Shown: positions 1-10,457, numbered from the stretch's first letter. The stretch is DNA of 64,000 nt from Trichomonas vaginalis G3 (GCF_026262505.1 NC_067206.1:13946205-14010204); one strand, 5' to 3'. The notes: a model not told the origin generated them from the letters alone. Numbers and translations: made by a program.

Positions 1-312
1 AACTCACTATCAACATAAACCAAATTTGCCTTCTTCATTAATTCACTATCCACATAAGTTTTATCTGCCTTCTTATTTAATTCACTATCAACATATTCCT
101 TATCTGCCTTCTTATTTAACTCACTATCAACATAAACCAAATTTGCCTTCTTCATTAATTCACTATCCACATAAGTTTTATCTGCCTTCTTATTTAATTC
201 ACTATCAACATATTCCTTATCTGCCTTCTTATTTAACTCACTATCAACATAAACCAAATTTGCCTTCTTCATTAATTCACTATCCACATATTCCTTATCT
301 GCCTTCTTCATT
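1..312. repeat. 39-bp coding tandem repeat
   Basis: About eight units of 39 bp (13 codons) encode KKADKxYVDSEL on the minus strand. Three variants alternate, giving a 117-bp higher-order period with almost identical copies, which indicates recent unequal exchange inside the fibre shaft. Confidence 0.85.
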
Positions 313-668
313 ATGTCGTTTAGGAAACCTTCTATGAATTCCTCATTTAAATTAAATCTTCCAATCTTCAAAACTTTAGGAAATGCATTTAATGCGTAAT
401 ATCTCTGTTCTTCTGGTGGAATTGATGTTATATCATCCGTTATTCCTTTAATTTTTGAATTCATAAATAAAATTTCTTTTATATTTGATATCACTGCACC
501 ACCTTTGCAAACGAATTCGAAATGTTCATTTTTCAATACTATCTCCAAATCTCCATATTTCAACCTTTGCGTTTGTTCTGCCGTCTTTGAATTATATGCA
601 TATATGGCGTATGTAATGGTCTGAAGGACCTGGGTGTTTTGTGCCTTAAGTTGTTGTGGTTTAATCAT
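1..668 (-). CDS. Fibre-like protein, 3' end beyond the window (E1)
   Basis: Reading the minus strand from an ATG at 668 gives an open frame to the window edge, so the C-terminus is not seen. The first ~110 residues form a small N-terminal domain. From residue ~115 a 13-residue repeat follows, with the pattern KKADKxYVDSEL, about eight copies, predicted to be a trimeric coiled coil like a phage or Polinton tail fibre shaft. The same motif occurs in the fibre locus of E2 at 14368-15755, whose N-terminal part is also similar in layout. The role is inferred: a host-attachment fibre of the virion. Confidence 0.7.
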   Translation of the reverse strand, partial: MIKPQQLKAQNTQVLQTITYAIYAYNSKTAEQTQRLKYGDLEIVLKNEHFEFVCKGGAVISNIKEILFMNSKIKGITDDITSIPPEEQRYYALNAFPKVLKIGRFNLNEEFIEGFLNDIMKKADKEYVDSELMKKANLVYVDSELNKKADKEYVDSELNKKADKTYVDSELMKKANLVYVDSELNKKADKEYVDSELNKKADKTYVDSELMKKANLVYVDSE

Positions 669-692
669 TTATTATGATTTAAAAATAAATAT

Positions 693-1403
693 TTAATCCG
701 TTATCTCATCAGCTATTTTCTCTATTTGAAATTGCCATAATATTTCATTCATGAATTCTAAATCACAATCAAATAGGTCAGTTATTCTAAATTTAATATT
801 TGATAAATCTTTTGAATGAAGAATAAATGAATTCCCGGATAATTGAAACGGATATGATAAAGAAAATGTGTTTAAGTTGATGGATAAAATGTTTTGTATT
901 GATGGGTAAGAGTTAGGGTCTAATGTTTGATGTGAAAATCTCATTGGGGTATTAACTTTATCACATTTGATTAAAATGAAATTGGAACCAGTGTCAGAAT
1001 ACAAAACATCCCCAACATCTTTTTCAAAATTTAATATCCCCAACAATGAACGAAGATGAGGAGTACAAAATTTAATTTTCAGCGGAAATTTAATAAGGTT
1101 ATTTATTTCATCAAGTTCAAAAAGTTTATCAGGTTTTGATTTAAAATTTTCTTCATACCATACGATAAATGATTCATTTAAATAACTTAAAATCATGTTA
1201 ATATCCCATTTCGTTATCACATTATTTATATACATATCATACGTTTTTTCATGGTCATCTTTAATAAATGATATATAATCTGAAGGGTCTAAAAGAATGG
1301 GATTAAATTTACCACTCACAGAAACGAGAGTAACATTATAAATTCCGCTAACTGTTAAATTTAATTCACAGCTATTATTCGAAATAATATTGATAATTGA
1401 CAT
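693..1403 (-). CDS. Unknown 236-aa E1 protein
   Basis: This is an intact open frame of 236 aa starting MSIINIISNNSC, between the fibre gene and a divergent gene at 1423. I see no signal peptide, transmembrane segment or known motif. It is rich in beta-branched and aromatic residues, like a beta-sandwich structural protein. Its position in the late/structural block suggests a virion component, but that is inference from context only. Confidence 0.6.
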   Translation of the reverse strand: MSIINIISNNSCELNLTVSGIYNVTLVSVSGKFNPILLDPSDYISFIKDDHEKTYDMYINNVITKWDINMILSYLNESFIVWYEENFKSKPDKLFELDEINNLIKFPLKIKFCTPHLRSLLGILNFEKDVGDVLYSDTGSNFILIKCDKVNTPMRFSHQTLDPNSYPSIQNILSINLNTFSLSYPFQLSGNSFILHSKDLSNIKFRITDLFDCDLEFMNEILWQFQIEKIADEITD

Positions 1404-1422
1404 TTTTATTACGAATAAAAAT

Positions 1423-1902
1423 ATGGTAAAGCGTTATTTTCCAGTGATAAATAAAACTAGAATAAGATTACCTCAAGAATTCATAAATTCAACGAATAAG
1501 AAATTCATTCATGTTATAAATTTTAGTGTTTTCAGAAAATATGAGTCAATGTCATATTCATCAACAGGTTATATTTCACTTCATTCAAATTTAGTTCAAT
1601 CAAACCCATATAATAACCATTTCATAAGATTTTCAGATGGTATTAAAAATGTAATTGATAGATTAAAATATGAACAGATTGACAATATCGAATTTTTGGA
1701 ATTTTGGTTTAAATATCCCGATGGAAAAAAGATTGAAGTTAAAGATAAAGCTGATACTATAACAAAAACAATTACAATGACCGATCCAGATAGTGGGGAA
1801 CAAAAAGAAATAAAACAAACGATAGAAACTGGTGAAAGGTCAATTATTATTGATTATGATTCAAAGGATTATTATTCGATAATGTTAATGCTTGAATATT
1901 AA
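1423..1902 (+). CDS. Unknown E1 protein, ~159 aa
   Basis: The frame is open from 1390, but that ATG overlaps the 5' end of the divergent gene at 693-1403. The ATG at 1423, preceded by AAAAAT, is the more likely start. The protein starts MVKRYFPVINKTRI and has a charged middle part with a KTITMTDPDSG stretch. No family is recognised. Its stop overlaps the stop of the convergent gene at 1899 by four bases, typical of compact viral-type gene packing. Confidence 0.55.
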   Translation: MVKRYFPVINKTRIRLPQEFINSTNKKFIHVINFSVFRKYESMSYSSTGYISLHSNLVQSNPYNNHFIRFSDGIKNVIDRLKYEQIDNIEFLEFWFKYPDGKKIEVKDKADTITKTITMTDPDSGEQKEIKQTIETGERSIIIDYDSKDYYSIMLMLEY

Positions 1903-2570
1903 ATGGCCTTAACAAAGAATTTTTCAAGTGATATTTTATATTCATCAACTATTTTATTATAAATATCATTATATGTTAAATGAAGTTCAGTTGTTGTTCC
2001 GTTCTTTGATATCTTAATTGTGCTAATATCCTTTATAGGATTTATTTTTGCAACTGTTCCGCAGCATGAAACCTCATCATCTATGAAAAATTGAATCTTA
2101 ACGTCTGAATCTTGAACATCACAAAGAATGGCGATAATGTGAATTAATGATTCATAAGGTAAAATAATTAAACCGGATTGGTCAATTAAATTTATTATTG
2201 AATCATAATTATTAATTATTATATCACGGTAAATTTTCATTAATTCAGAATTAATGTCTATTTTATATGGGTTCTCGATGTTTGATGAAAGAGGCGGGGG
2301 GTATGTTGGATAAGTGGGAATTTCAACGGGTTCTTTACCGGGTTCAGATAAAATGATTGGGTCTCCAATCTCATGGTTTTCTTCATTCTCCTCCTTTTTC
2401 GGTAAGTCACGAGTTAATAAATTTGGTTGAGTTGCTGACCTTGTTAATTCAGGGCTAACATTAACTTTAACATTTTGAATAATTCGTGATTTATCATCAT
2501 TTACGTTATAACCAACCGTAATCTCTGCTTTTGCGTTAGTGTTCTTTTGACTAGTGAAACGTCTTCTCAT
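1899..2570 (-). CDS. Unknown 223-aa E1 protein with disordered N-terminus
   Basis: Residues 1-100 are polar and proline-rich (IPTYPTYPPPL near residue 85); the C-terminal ~120 residues look helical. The layout resembles the E2 protein at 31496-31906: a disordered start, a TYPE/TYPP-type proline segment, then a short helical domain. The two may be distant orthologues in the two Polintons. The protein has no recognised family; a minor structural role is inferred. Confidence 0.6.
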   Translation of the reverse strand: MRRRFTSQKNTNAKAEITVGYNVNDDKSRIIQNVKVNVSPELTRSATQPNLLTRDLPKKEENEENHEIGDPIILSEPGKEPVEIPTYPTYPPPLSSNIENPYKIDINSELMKIYRDIIINNYDSIINLIDQSGLIILPYESLIHIIAILCDVQDSDVKIQFFIDDEVSCCGTVAKINPIKDISTIKISKNGTTTELHLTYNDIYNKIVDEYKISLEKFFVKAI

Positions 2571-2602
2571 TTATAATCGAATAAAAAAATATATTTAAAC
2601 TT

Positions 2603-3502
2603 TTATTTTGCTGGAACTTTTGAATCTATTATTCCCTGTATTTGTTCATGAAGTTGATTTTTAGCATTTTCATCGAAATTAATAGACTTAATATATTCAT
2701 TAATTGCATTCTTATAATCATTTGATTTCTCAAATTTTCTTTTATCTGATTCCTTAACTAAATCATAAGTTAAACCTCGTTGCTGATATAATGGTTTCTT
2801 AATTAAATCTTTGAATGCTTGAGATAAAGCACCTGATGCAATTCTTGCTACTATAATTGGTTGGAATTGCTGTTTAAGTTCATCTTTAACATTTGCGAAA
2901 ACTGGATCGAATAAAGCGACTTTAAAGAATTTCTTAGCTGAAATTTCAGGTCTAATATTTGCATATTGACCATCAAACTGGTTAGAATATCGTGGTAATC
3001 CATCCGGTCCCTCTTCAACAGCATTTAATTCTTCATTGAAATAAGAATATGGATTATGACGGTATGAATTAATTGGACCATGTTCACCTTCTCCAATGTA
3101 TTGTTTAACAGCTTTTCCATTTTCATCAAATTGCATAGGATAACGTTCATTATATGCTTTACGTTTAGGATAATCAGTTATAGTTAATTTATAACCATTT
3201 ATGACTTTAATATTACCTTGACCATCAGTAACGAAAACTTCATTTATACCATCAGGTTTTCCATTTGGACCCGTAATGTCTGCTTCGTGTGCTTCCCAAT
3301 TTGGACCTTGACGTTTGGCATATGCTTGAGCTTCTGGTAATGTTAAAACGTTTCTCATTTGTTTAACATCTTTTTGAAGACCAGCAACAATATGAACTAA
3401 TTCTTTCATTCCATCAGGAACTTTCATAGTTCTATTATATGCACCCTTTTTGTTTGTTCCTTGTTTTAATGGAACCTGTAGAAGATTTGCCATTTCTGTC
3501 AT
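2603..3502 (-). CDS. E1 structural protein with GPNGKPD motif, 299 aa
   Basis: Intact 299-aa frame. A second methionine at residue 4 ([11 protein letters not shown]) is an equally good start. The N-terminal 60 residues are basic and helical. Residues ~75-115 contain the motif [17 protein letters not shown] followed by an NGY/DYP segment, a pattern I associate with Polinton and large-DNA-virus structural proteins. The C-terminal 100 residues are helical and lysine-rich. It sits directly downstream of the ATPase locus in the same orientation, so a virion role is likely. The exact function is unknown. Confidence 0.6.
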   Translation of the reverse strand: MTEMANLLQVPLKQGTNKKGAYNRTMKVPDGMKELVHIVAGLQKDVKQMRNVLTLPEAQAYAKRQGPNWEAHEADITGPNGKPDGINEVFVTDGQGNIKVINGYKLTITDYPKRKAYNERYPMQFDENGKAVKQYIGEGEHGPINSYRHNPYSYFNEELNAVEEGPDGLPRYSNQFDGQYANIRPEISAKKFFKVALFDPVFANVKDELKQQFQPIIVARIASGALSQAFKDLIKKPLYQQRGLTYDLVKESDKRKFEKSNDYKNAINEYIKSINFDENAKNQLHEQIQGIIDSKVPAK

Positions 3503-3542
3503 GTTTAATTATAAATAAAAAATAAAAATTAATTATAAAAAG

Positions 3543-4370
3543 TTAATCAAATTTAACACTTCCTTTATTTAAATCAACTATTATTTTTCCATGTTCACCT
3601 AATTGCTGATATTGTGTGTAAAGTTCATTAATGCTCATTGGTAAATTCACTTGATAAAGCATAACGTTCAACTGTTGACGACTAAACCCACTGAAAATGA
3701 AAAGTGTTGATAGATTTGATTTAATGTTTGTGCTTAATGCTTTGAAATATTGAACAGCCATGAAGAATGAACACTGAATGTGTCGACATTGAGTTAATAA
3801 CTGATTAAAATATGATTTCTCATTTGTTATTAGTTTTGATTTCACTGCATCATCTAGAAAAATGAGTGAATGCAAAAATTCTCTATCAAAATTTGAAATA
3901 GAAAGTGTTTCAAATAATTCATCCCGTTGTTTATCAATAATTTTATCCTCTAATCCTTGCTTCTTGATTGTATTATATAATTCTTTATACATTAAAAAGT
4001 TTTTTAAATAATCTTCTGCTTCTTCTTGTGATAAATAAATAATTGGAATTTTGATTAAATGCTTTAAAGATTCAAATGTATCATCTGAAGGTGAACCTGA
4101 ACGGTTGATATAAATTAACACATGTGAATGGGGGAAGTGTTAGCAATAATGATAATTTGTTTTAATATCGTTAATGTTTTACCTTTATTCTGTTTACCAA
4201 TTGCTGCAGTGATTGAATTTAAGTAACATTCAGAATATGGAATTTTCATTAATTTTTCCTTAGATAGAGCATTTCTATTATCACTCAATGCTTCATTAAT
4301 CATATCATCTACGTATGTATTATATACTCCGCTAATTCTTCATAAGGGGTGGATGAATTTAAATCCATTT
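3543..4370 (-). pseudogene. Packaging ATPase (FtsK/HerA type), interrupted (E1)
   Basis: The upstream part carries a Walker A-like loop (AIGKQNKGKT). The downstream part has the long helical insertion, a Walker B-like hydrophobic/acidic strand (SLIFLDD), a sensor-like QCSFFMAVQ strand and a C-terminus like that of the E2 ATPase at 27187-28062. In this family the enzyme pumps DNA into the capsid. The locus is broken in at least one place. It is next to the capsid locus, as is usual for Polintons. Confidence 0.65.
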
Positions 4371-4392
4371 AATCAAAAATAAATTTATAATT

Positions 4393-6031
4393 TTAAACAT
4401 TTCTATTCATCAATATTTCATCATATGAACTTCTATACTGTGGTGGTGTACCTGTTGGATGATATTTCAAACCTTCATCCGGTGTCCATGTCCAATACGT
4501 AGTCCTAGTAAACCAAACCTGAGGAGGATTTGTCACCTTTGAACAGTAAGTGTCATTTTCACCCTGAATGATTGGATAAGCTTTCACTTGTACTGTAACT
4601 TGTGAGTTGAAAGTTTCTAATCCATCAAAGAATATACCCGCTCCATCACGTTGAACTGGAATAGTGCATAAGAATGAAGTTTGGTCTTTCCATGTTCTAG
4701 CTAATGGCGTGCCATCATCATCATTCAGTGGTCTAGTTAATGAGTCCTCGTATTCTTCTGTGCATTCATTCACTCCATCTAAATCAGAAGCTTGAAGCAT
4801 ACGTGTAAAGAATATGTCACCCACTGTGGTCATCGCTTGATCGGGGAAGTTTCTGGAATCTATAGTGACCTGAAGACCTCGAAGCATTGGATTTTCTAAA
4901 ACCGTTCTTTGCATTGCATTCTTCGGAAATGTTAACACAACATCTGTAACATTATGAAGAGCGTATGAGAAATCTGAGCTGATACCTTCAGGAGTGATGC
5001 AACCTCCATTTAGTGAACGAACGTCAATATGTTGAGCTGGAATCATGAATGGATCTTCCTTACTGAATAAACGTGGTATTGCTTTAACTGATTCTTCAAT
5101 TAAACCGTATCCTGGTGTAATGCATTTATCCTCTAAAACTTCCATCTTTGTGCATGAAATAATAACGTCATCAACTGTTGCGTCAGCAGATGTAGCGGCT
5201 AAGCTTGTAATTAATTTGGTAGGAAGTCCGATTTGTTGGAATTTGCGATCATATTTATAAACATGATTCATAATCTTTTCATAATTTTCATCAGTTATCT
5301 TTTCATAAACGTAATTTTGTAAATCAGCAACTCTTAACGGGTCAACCTGACAAAATACTAAAGTATCCCTGAAAACATAATATTTAAGAATGATTCACCA
5401 AATGATTTAGGATAATCATCGAACGCCTGAAATGCTAACAAATCATTTACCGGAATAATCATATCAAAAGTGACATCAACTTCTTCATTTGCTTTCTTGA
5501 AAACTTCTGAAGGGTCAATATATTTACCACATACTGAGTTATCATATTTTTGAACATTATTATATAACGAATGAACAAACTTTTTAACTTTCCTTTCTGA
5601 TTTTGGTTTATATGTTGCAAATGCGAAAGATTCACGGGCGCAATCCATCTGAAGATAACCGGCATCACCTCTTTCGGTTTCTACTTCTAATTGTTTAAAG
5701 CTTTGATTTGATGATTTGTAACCAACGAATAAACGCATGCATTTAAAAGCGGCATCACAGTGAAAGCTTTATTTGAAACTAGAGTTGCTTTAACTTTGCG
5801 TTTAATATATGTGTCACCTAATTGGTTCACATCATGAGCCGGATTTGTAATTCTTAAATGAGTTTGTTTATCATCAAAATATGGAGCATCAGAGTCATAG
5901 CATGAACTTTCAAGTTCTCTATAATATCTTCTACCGTCATTCTTTGCGAATATTTCATTTATCTTTTCGAATGAATGAAACACATTTCCATTAATCGGTT
6001 TAGTGTTTGGCACCAAATAGTTAGTCGTCAT
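4393..6031 (-). pseudogene. Major capsid protein locus (double jelly roll), interrupted (E1)
   Basis: The locus is 1.64 kb, the same size as the capsid locus of E2 (32240-33857) and right for a ~545-aa double jelly-roll protein. It is predicted almost all-beta. Its middle contains VDVTFDMIIPVNDLLAF followed by a YPKSFG turn, matching the E2 segment with KVKLKLRVPLSSFLIF and a YLPTG turn, a hallmark of the capsid protein between the two jelly rolls. A few breaks interrupt it. The gene order capsid-ATPase supports the call. Confidence 0.65.
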
Positions 6032-6100
6032 TTATTAATAAATAAAAAATCAAAATTAAAAGATGAAAATGAATTTTTAATTTTAATGAAATAATCAACT

Positions 6101-6313
6101 ATGGCAGGATTCTTTAAGAAACTGTGGGATAAAGTAAAAAGAGGAGCGCATAAAGTTTGGGAAACAATGAAGAAGGGAGCAAATTGGATATTTAAGAATA
6201 AAGAAGCAATTAGTGACGTTGCTGAATCAATAACACCAAAAGCTGCCCCAATAAGAGAAATATTAAATAAAGGAGAAAAAGTTTATCAAAGACTACAACC
6301 GATACTAAGATAA
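6101..6313 (+). CDS. Small basic amphipathic E1 protein, 70 aa
   Basis: It starts MAGFFKKLWDKVKRGAHKVW and forms an amphipathic, Trp-containing basic helix for its first ~35 residues. Comparable short proteins lie at 6334-6568 (E1) and 13254-13496 (E2, MGFFGRIGNFFRNVGRGIW). The pattern resembles membrane-active virion peptides such as adenovirus protein VI. That role is inference from composition only. Confidence 0.6.
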   Translation: MAGFFKKLWDKVKRGAHKVWETMKKGANWIFKNKEAISDVAESITPKAAPIREILNKGEKVYQRLQPILR

Positions 6314-6333
6314 AAATAATATTTATTTTTCCA

Positions 6334-6568
6334 CTATCTACCTCCTATTTTATTAAGTATTCCTTCAGCAATTCCACCAATTGCGTTACCTGCTTGTGCT
6401 CCCATCGCCGGATTACCTGCTTTAGTACCTAATACTCCACCTATGATAGTTCCTGCCGTTTTCGCTACTGGTGCCAAAAAGTTTGCAACGGGTTTAATAA
6501 TCTTTTTATAACCCAACCCGCAGCTTTCTTAATTCCATCCCATAATTTTTAAAGAATCCTGCCGCCAT
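6334..6568 (-). pseudogene. Gly/Ala-rich membrane-active-like E1 protein, interrupted
   Basis: The 5' part begins MAAGFFK like the divergent gene at 6101. The 3' part is 60 residues of glycine/alanine-rich hydrophobic sequence (AGTIIGGVLGTKAGNPAMGA), typical of a membrane-inserting helix with small residues. The locus is broken. A related + strand locus exists in E2 at 16727-17127. Confidence 0.5.
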
Positions 6569-6634
6569 TTCTGATTTAATATTAATTAAAAAATATATTT
6601 CATCACTTATATTCTAATTTTTATTTAATGATAA

Positions 6635-6997
6635 ATGAAACCGATTTTAAAAATAAATGAAACAGAGGAGGAAATAAATAAGTGAAAATGTTCAACAAAA
6701 AATAAACGTTGTTAAACCAATTACTGAAATAAAATTTTTTTCATCTATTGAAGAATTTAATGACTATTATGCTAATAATAAAAAATTATTTGAAGAATTG
6801 ACAACGTGTAAATTGAATAAAATGTTTAAAGTTGATGGATTCAAAATTTCAAAAATAAAGGAGTGGTTAGTTTGAAATCTATTCCTCAATCAAGAATCAC
6901 CTCATTAATGAAAATAGATGATTTAACAAAAAGAATAGAAGAGATTGAAGAAAGAATGAATCAAATAATTGATTTCATAAATTCAAATAATCATTAG
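6635..6997 (+). pseudogene. Small E1 protein with KIxKIK motif, interrupted
   Basis: Three coding-like stretches on the plus strand keep a protein-like composition: a central segment with SSIEEFNDYYANNKKLFEEL, then LNKMFKVDGFKISKIK, then a short C-terminal coiled coil (DDLTKRIEEIEERM). This looks like a small DNA-binding or scaffold protein. The locus is broken. No family name is claimed. Confidence 0.4.
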
Positions 6998-7251
6998 CTT
7001 CTTAAAGTTCTATGTTGAACTCATCAAATTCTTCTTCATCATTACCATTACTCTTTCAACTCTATCTTTTGATAGTCTTGCGTTTAATTTTTCGTAAGAC
7101 ATTGAATTTTTAAATTGATGTTTTATTTTTTATTTCATTATGGTAGTGAATCTTTCATTCATGAAAATAATTATATCTGATTTCTTTTACTCTCTCGTAT
7201 ATACTAGATTTAAAGAATTCAGATTTTTCCCCATAATCTCCTAAATGTTTT
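6998..7251. other. Mostly noncoding E1 stretch with a decayed small gene
   Basis: A minus-strand remnant starting at 7102 (MSYEKLNARLSKDRVE) runs to about 7009; beyond it the DNA is AT-rich with nothing recognisable. Confidence 0.35.
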
Positions 7252-7536
7252 CTATCTTATCGGTTTTCTCCATTCATAATATGAAACTGAATAAACTTTA
7301 TCTTTATCTTTACACCTTTCATCACTTCCAATATATTTATATCTCAGTTTTGATTTAGCATTTTCATATTCATTAGCGTTTAATAATACACAATCTTCCT
7401 TTTTAAATTGATGTTTAAGATATTCAGGATTAACAATTCTATAATATTGCTTCCCTTTAAATCTTTGAATATAAACAGGAACACCATCCTCTAAAATTCG
7501 ATAATCTATTTTATCTGGTTTTACTTGTTGGGTCAT
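7252..7536 (-). CDS. Unknown 94-aa E1 protein
   Basis: Intact frame starting MTQQVKPDKIDYRI, basic and rich in tyrosine, with a beta-rich pattern (VPVYIQRFKGKQYYRIVNPEY and KVYSVSYYEW). It is the outermost gene of E1 on this side, next to the direct repeats. It could be a small SH3-like domain, but no family is recognised. Confidence 0.5.
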   Translation of the reverse strand: MTQQVKPDKIDYRILEDGVPVYIQRFKGKQYYRIVNPEYLKHQFKKEDCVLLNANEYENAKSKLRYKYIGSDERCKDKDKVYSVSYYEWRKPIR

Positions 7537-7914
7537 TTATGTAAGAATAAAAAAATAAATTATTTTAAAAATAATGTGTTAAAAAAATGATACAAAATCG
7601 CTCGATATTGTATGAATTCTTACGTTTACAAAAAAAGTCACACACACCATCCATATATACTACTAATTATTTTAAAATTAATGTTAATTTTTTTTAATGT
7701 GTTTAGTATATAATATTTATTACTAATTTATTTAATAATGTCGCGCTTTCTTACGAATTCATGACTTAATTTATTCAAAAATGTAAGAATAAAAACCGTA
7801 AGAATCATACATTTTTTACTTCATATGTTAAAAAAAATGATACAAAATCGCTCGATATTGCATGAATTCTTACGTTTACAAAAAAAGTCACTAAACCCAT
7901 CATATATACTACTA
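7532..7914. repeat. Direct repeat pair at the right edge of E1
   Basis: About 130 bp at 7532-7665 recurs at 7781-7914 with ~90% identity in the core (TACAAAATCGCTCGATATTG, then GAATTCTTACG). The period is about 249 bp. It may be a duplicated terminal repeat of E1. The matching left end is outside the window. Confidence 0.7.
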
Positions 7915-10187
7915 TTATCTGATTCAATTCAGATCAATACTCAAAGCCACATTATTTATTTATTTATAAATCCTTGTTTGTCGCCTATGCGAATAAAAAT
8001 TCTTTTTATATTTTAAACAATTTTTTTCACTTTGGAAGGAGAAAGGTGACTAACATTTTAAAAATGCAAAAACCGACTAAACTATTCCAAAATTTACCAT
8101 CGAAAATTTTCCCAAAAATTTTCAAAATTTTCCCAAATATCCATCAACATTTTTCCCAAAAAATTTCACAGGAAAGTTTGCCAAAGCGGAACCCAACTAA
8201 TATGTTCAATTCATGAAAATTTTATTTTAATTTACTAGGTTTATATAAACTTTTGAACCTTTTATAATGTCTATAGCAACTCAAATCAATTGCAATTCAT
8301 TAATTTATTTGTTTGAGACAAATCATTAATTTATTGATTTTTTTGAAACAAAAAAAGGACATAGGAACTATTCAATTTGTTTGTAATCTTTTTTTATCCA
8401 CACTTGCTGAAAAAATAAAAAAAATTAATTGTTATATAAAATATCTTTGTATTTTGATTACATATTCTATATGTGGTATTCCGCAAATCATATTTCATAT
8501 TCCATATGTGGTATTACATATTCCAATAAAAGGCACTTAATGTGCATTTTCTAATTCAATTAGATTTGCACATTAAGTGCCTTATTATTATAATAACTTT
8601 AATATGGAATAAGTCGAGTTTATTCCAATATACGAGCTTATGCTCATATGTCGGGTTAAAATCTGGCGTTTGGCAATGTCGCAAAACGCCGATATGCTAA
8701 TTCCTAAAAAAAATTTTTTATGAAAAAATTCTTTATTCGCAAAAGGTATAGTATTTGCTCATGTACGAACATATGCGAGAAATTCCCATTTAAGCCGCAA
8801 AATTTCTTATCTGTTTTGATTGACCATTGAAAATAATTATAACCAAATTTCCTTTTTTCCTACATTTATATTTAATTATATTTTATTTCATTTACATCCA
8901 ATTCAATTTTTGAAATACATAAAATTTCAATTTATATTTTACAAACGATCTAATATATTTAAATAAAAGCCTTAAGTTTTTTTTTCAAAAAATTCTGAGC
9001 TTCTAACAATTAAATATAATTCAAATTCATTTTTATCAAACTCTACTTTCTGGTATTCACAAACAATTAATTGTTGATGTTTTGCATTATCCATAACAAG
9101 TATTATTGATATATTATGTTTTTTCTTATTTAATTATTGAATTTTATAAATAACTTATTAAATTGTTTAACTATTTGTATTTAACTCTTGTACTTCAAGA
9201 GTAGTAATATAATCCCAATATACATATTGTTTATGTATTCAAAATAGTATATGCACACTTAAATAAATTCTATTTAATATCAAATTATTAGAAATTTCTA
9301 ATTTAAGCATAATTAAATACATCTGCAGATCCATTAATCTATTTTAACTATGTACTAGAATTTAGACATTACAAATATCATATTTTCTCGATGATATTTT
9401 AAAATCATTACCAAAAGTTCATAATCAATGAATACTAACTATATAAATGGTTTATATATTCGTTTGTATATAATATTCAATCGTCTGTTTAACTCTACTA
9501 TCACTATATAATGAGAAATAACATCACATCAAATCAAAAATAATCGGGTAATACCCCCTTTTATAGGGCCCAAAAAAGGCCCAAATTCAATTCAAAATAA
9601 TCGTTTTGGGCGCCCAAAATAACCCATAAAAAAATAAAAAAAATAAAAAAATAAAAATAAATAAATAAATAAAATTAAGGATGTCAATTTGGAAGGAAAG
9701 TGAGAAAATTCCTAAAATGCTAAAAATGAATTTTCCAAATGTATTTTTTTATCTCATTTTTTTGATTTTGAAAAAAAATTTGGAGAGAAGAACTCTTTGT
9801 TTTTGAATTTTGTCACGATGGTTTTAAAGTATATTAGACACATGTATTGATATTGCTATTTTTGTATATTTTGAGAGAAAATCCCCAAAAAGTAAGAAAA
9901 TCTAAGACGGTTTGAGAAACTATATAAACTATTGAAAATTTGAATTAAACTTCTAATTTGGAAAAAAGAAATTTGGAAAGAAGAAAATTCAAAAATCGAG
10001 ATTTAGACTCAGCATCAAATGGAGAACAAAATGTTTCTTCATATGAAGGAAAAAAATTTTCTTGAGAAGAAATAGAGTTTTTAAAATTTTATTGTATGTA
10101 ATGAAATAAACAAATATTAAAATTATTTTTTGATAACAAGAAAATTCCCAACAGAAAATATTTGAGACAAAGAAAAAAAGAAAATTG
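7915..10187. other. Gene-poor AT-rich stretch between E1 and E2
   Basis: No credible gene. It holds the hairpin at 8532-8581, a pair of ATATGTGGTATT repeats near 8470-8515, a short inverted GGCGTTT/AAAACGCC pair near 8664-8690, and a run of AT-only simple sequence at 9625-9675. A 20-bp sequence at 9675-9694 recurs inverted at 41566-41585, beyond the other side of E2. Confidence 0.6.
8532..8581. repeat. 50-nt perfect-arm hairpin
   Basis: Arms GGCACTTAATGTGCA and TGCACATTAAGTGCC (15 bp) enclose a 20-nt spacer that itself contains the palindrome TCTAATTCAATTAGA. It stands alone and could be a terminator or a small foldback. Confidence 0.7.
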
Positions 10188-10197
10188 AAAAAAAAAA

Positions 10198-10253
10198 GGT
10201 AGTGGGGCCTCCAGGCGCGTTGCGCCCTCTAGCCCCGAAGATGTTTAGTATAA
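10198..10253 (+). repeat. E2 left terminal inverted repeat
   Basis: It begins GGTAGTGGGGCCTCCAGG. Internally it folds: outer stem GGGGC/GCCCC, symmetric CTCCA/CTCTA internal loop, inner stem GGCGC/GCGCC with a GTT loop. The right repeat keeps the same fold with changed bases. Confidence 0.92.
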
Positions 10254-10406
10254 ATGAAGTTTTTATTCGGAAAATTGTTAGTCTTCTGGTGTGAATTCGG
10301 AGGACTCTTCTTCTTCCTCCATTGCTTCTGGGAAGAAGCCTTCTTCTGGGTCGAAAACATTATATAATGTTTCACTTTTCACAAATTATATATGTTTTCA
10401 TGTTTT

Positions 10407-10421
10407 GTCACTTTTCTGTCA
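10407..10421 (+). promoter_or_regulatory. Shared E2 upstream motif
   Basis: GTCACTTTTCTGTCA lies 36 bases before the methyltransferase ATG. The identical 15-mer lies 29 bases before the gene at 13008, so it is a candidate core promoter element. Confidence 0.5.
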
Positions 10422-10457
10422 CTTTTCAGGAAAAAACATTTTTATTATTATATATAA

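Larger units (their letters stand above)
1..7915. mobile_element. Polinton/Maverick-like element E1, right part, broken
   Basis: The visible part carries a fibre gene with KKADK-type repeats, a packaging-ATPase locus, a locus the size of a double jelly-roll capsid gene (about 1.64 kb), and small amphipathic and Gly/Ala-rich genes, which is a Polinton gene set. The left end lies outside the window. The right end is not defined by a recognised terminal repeat; I place it after the direct repeat ending near 7914. The element is more AT-rich than E2 and its proteins differ clearly, so it is a separate lineage. It is a fossil with roughly half a dozen or more breaks in the visible part, while several genes still read open. 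Confidence 0.75.

Noticed and set aside
26-337. Open frame on the plus strand with Tyr/Leu/Pro repeats
   Set aside because: It is the antisense of the fibre shaft repeat; the minus strand reads KKADKxYVDSEL without stops and continues into a normal N-terminus.
10187-10192. Firm 6-bp target duplication GAAAAA for E2
   Set aside because: Not claimed as firm: the A run on both edges makes several duplications equally possible.
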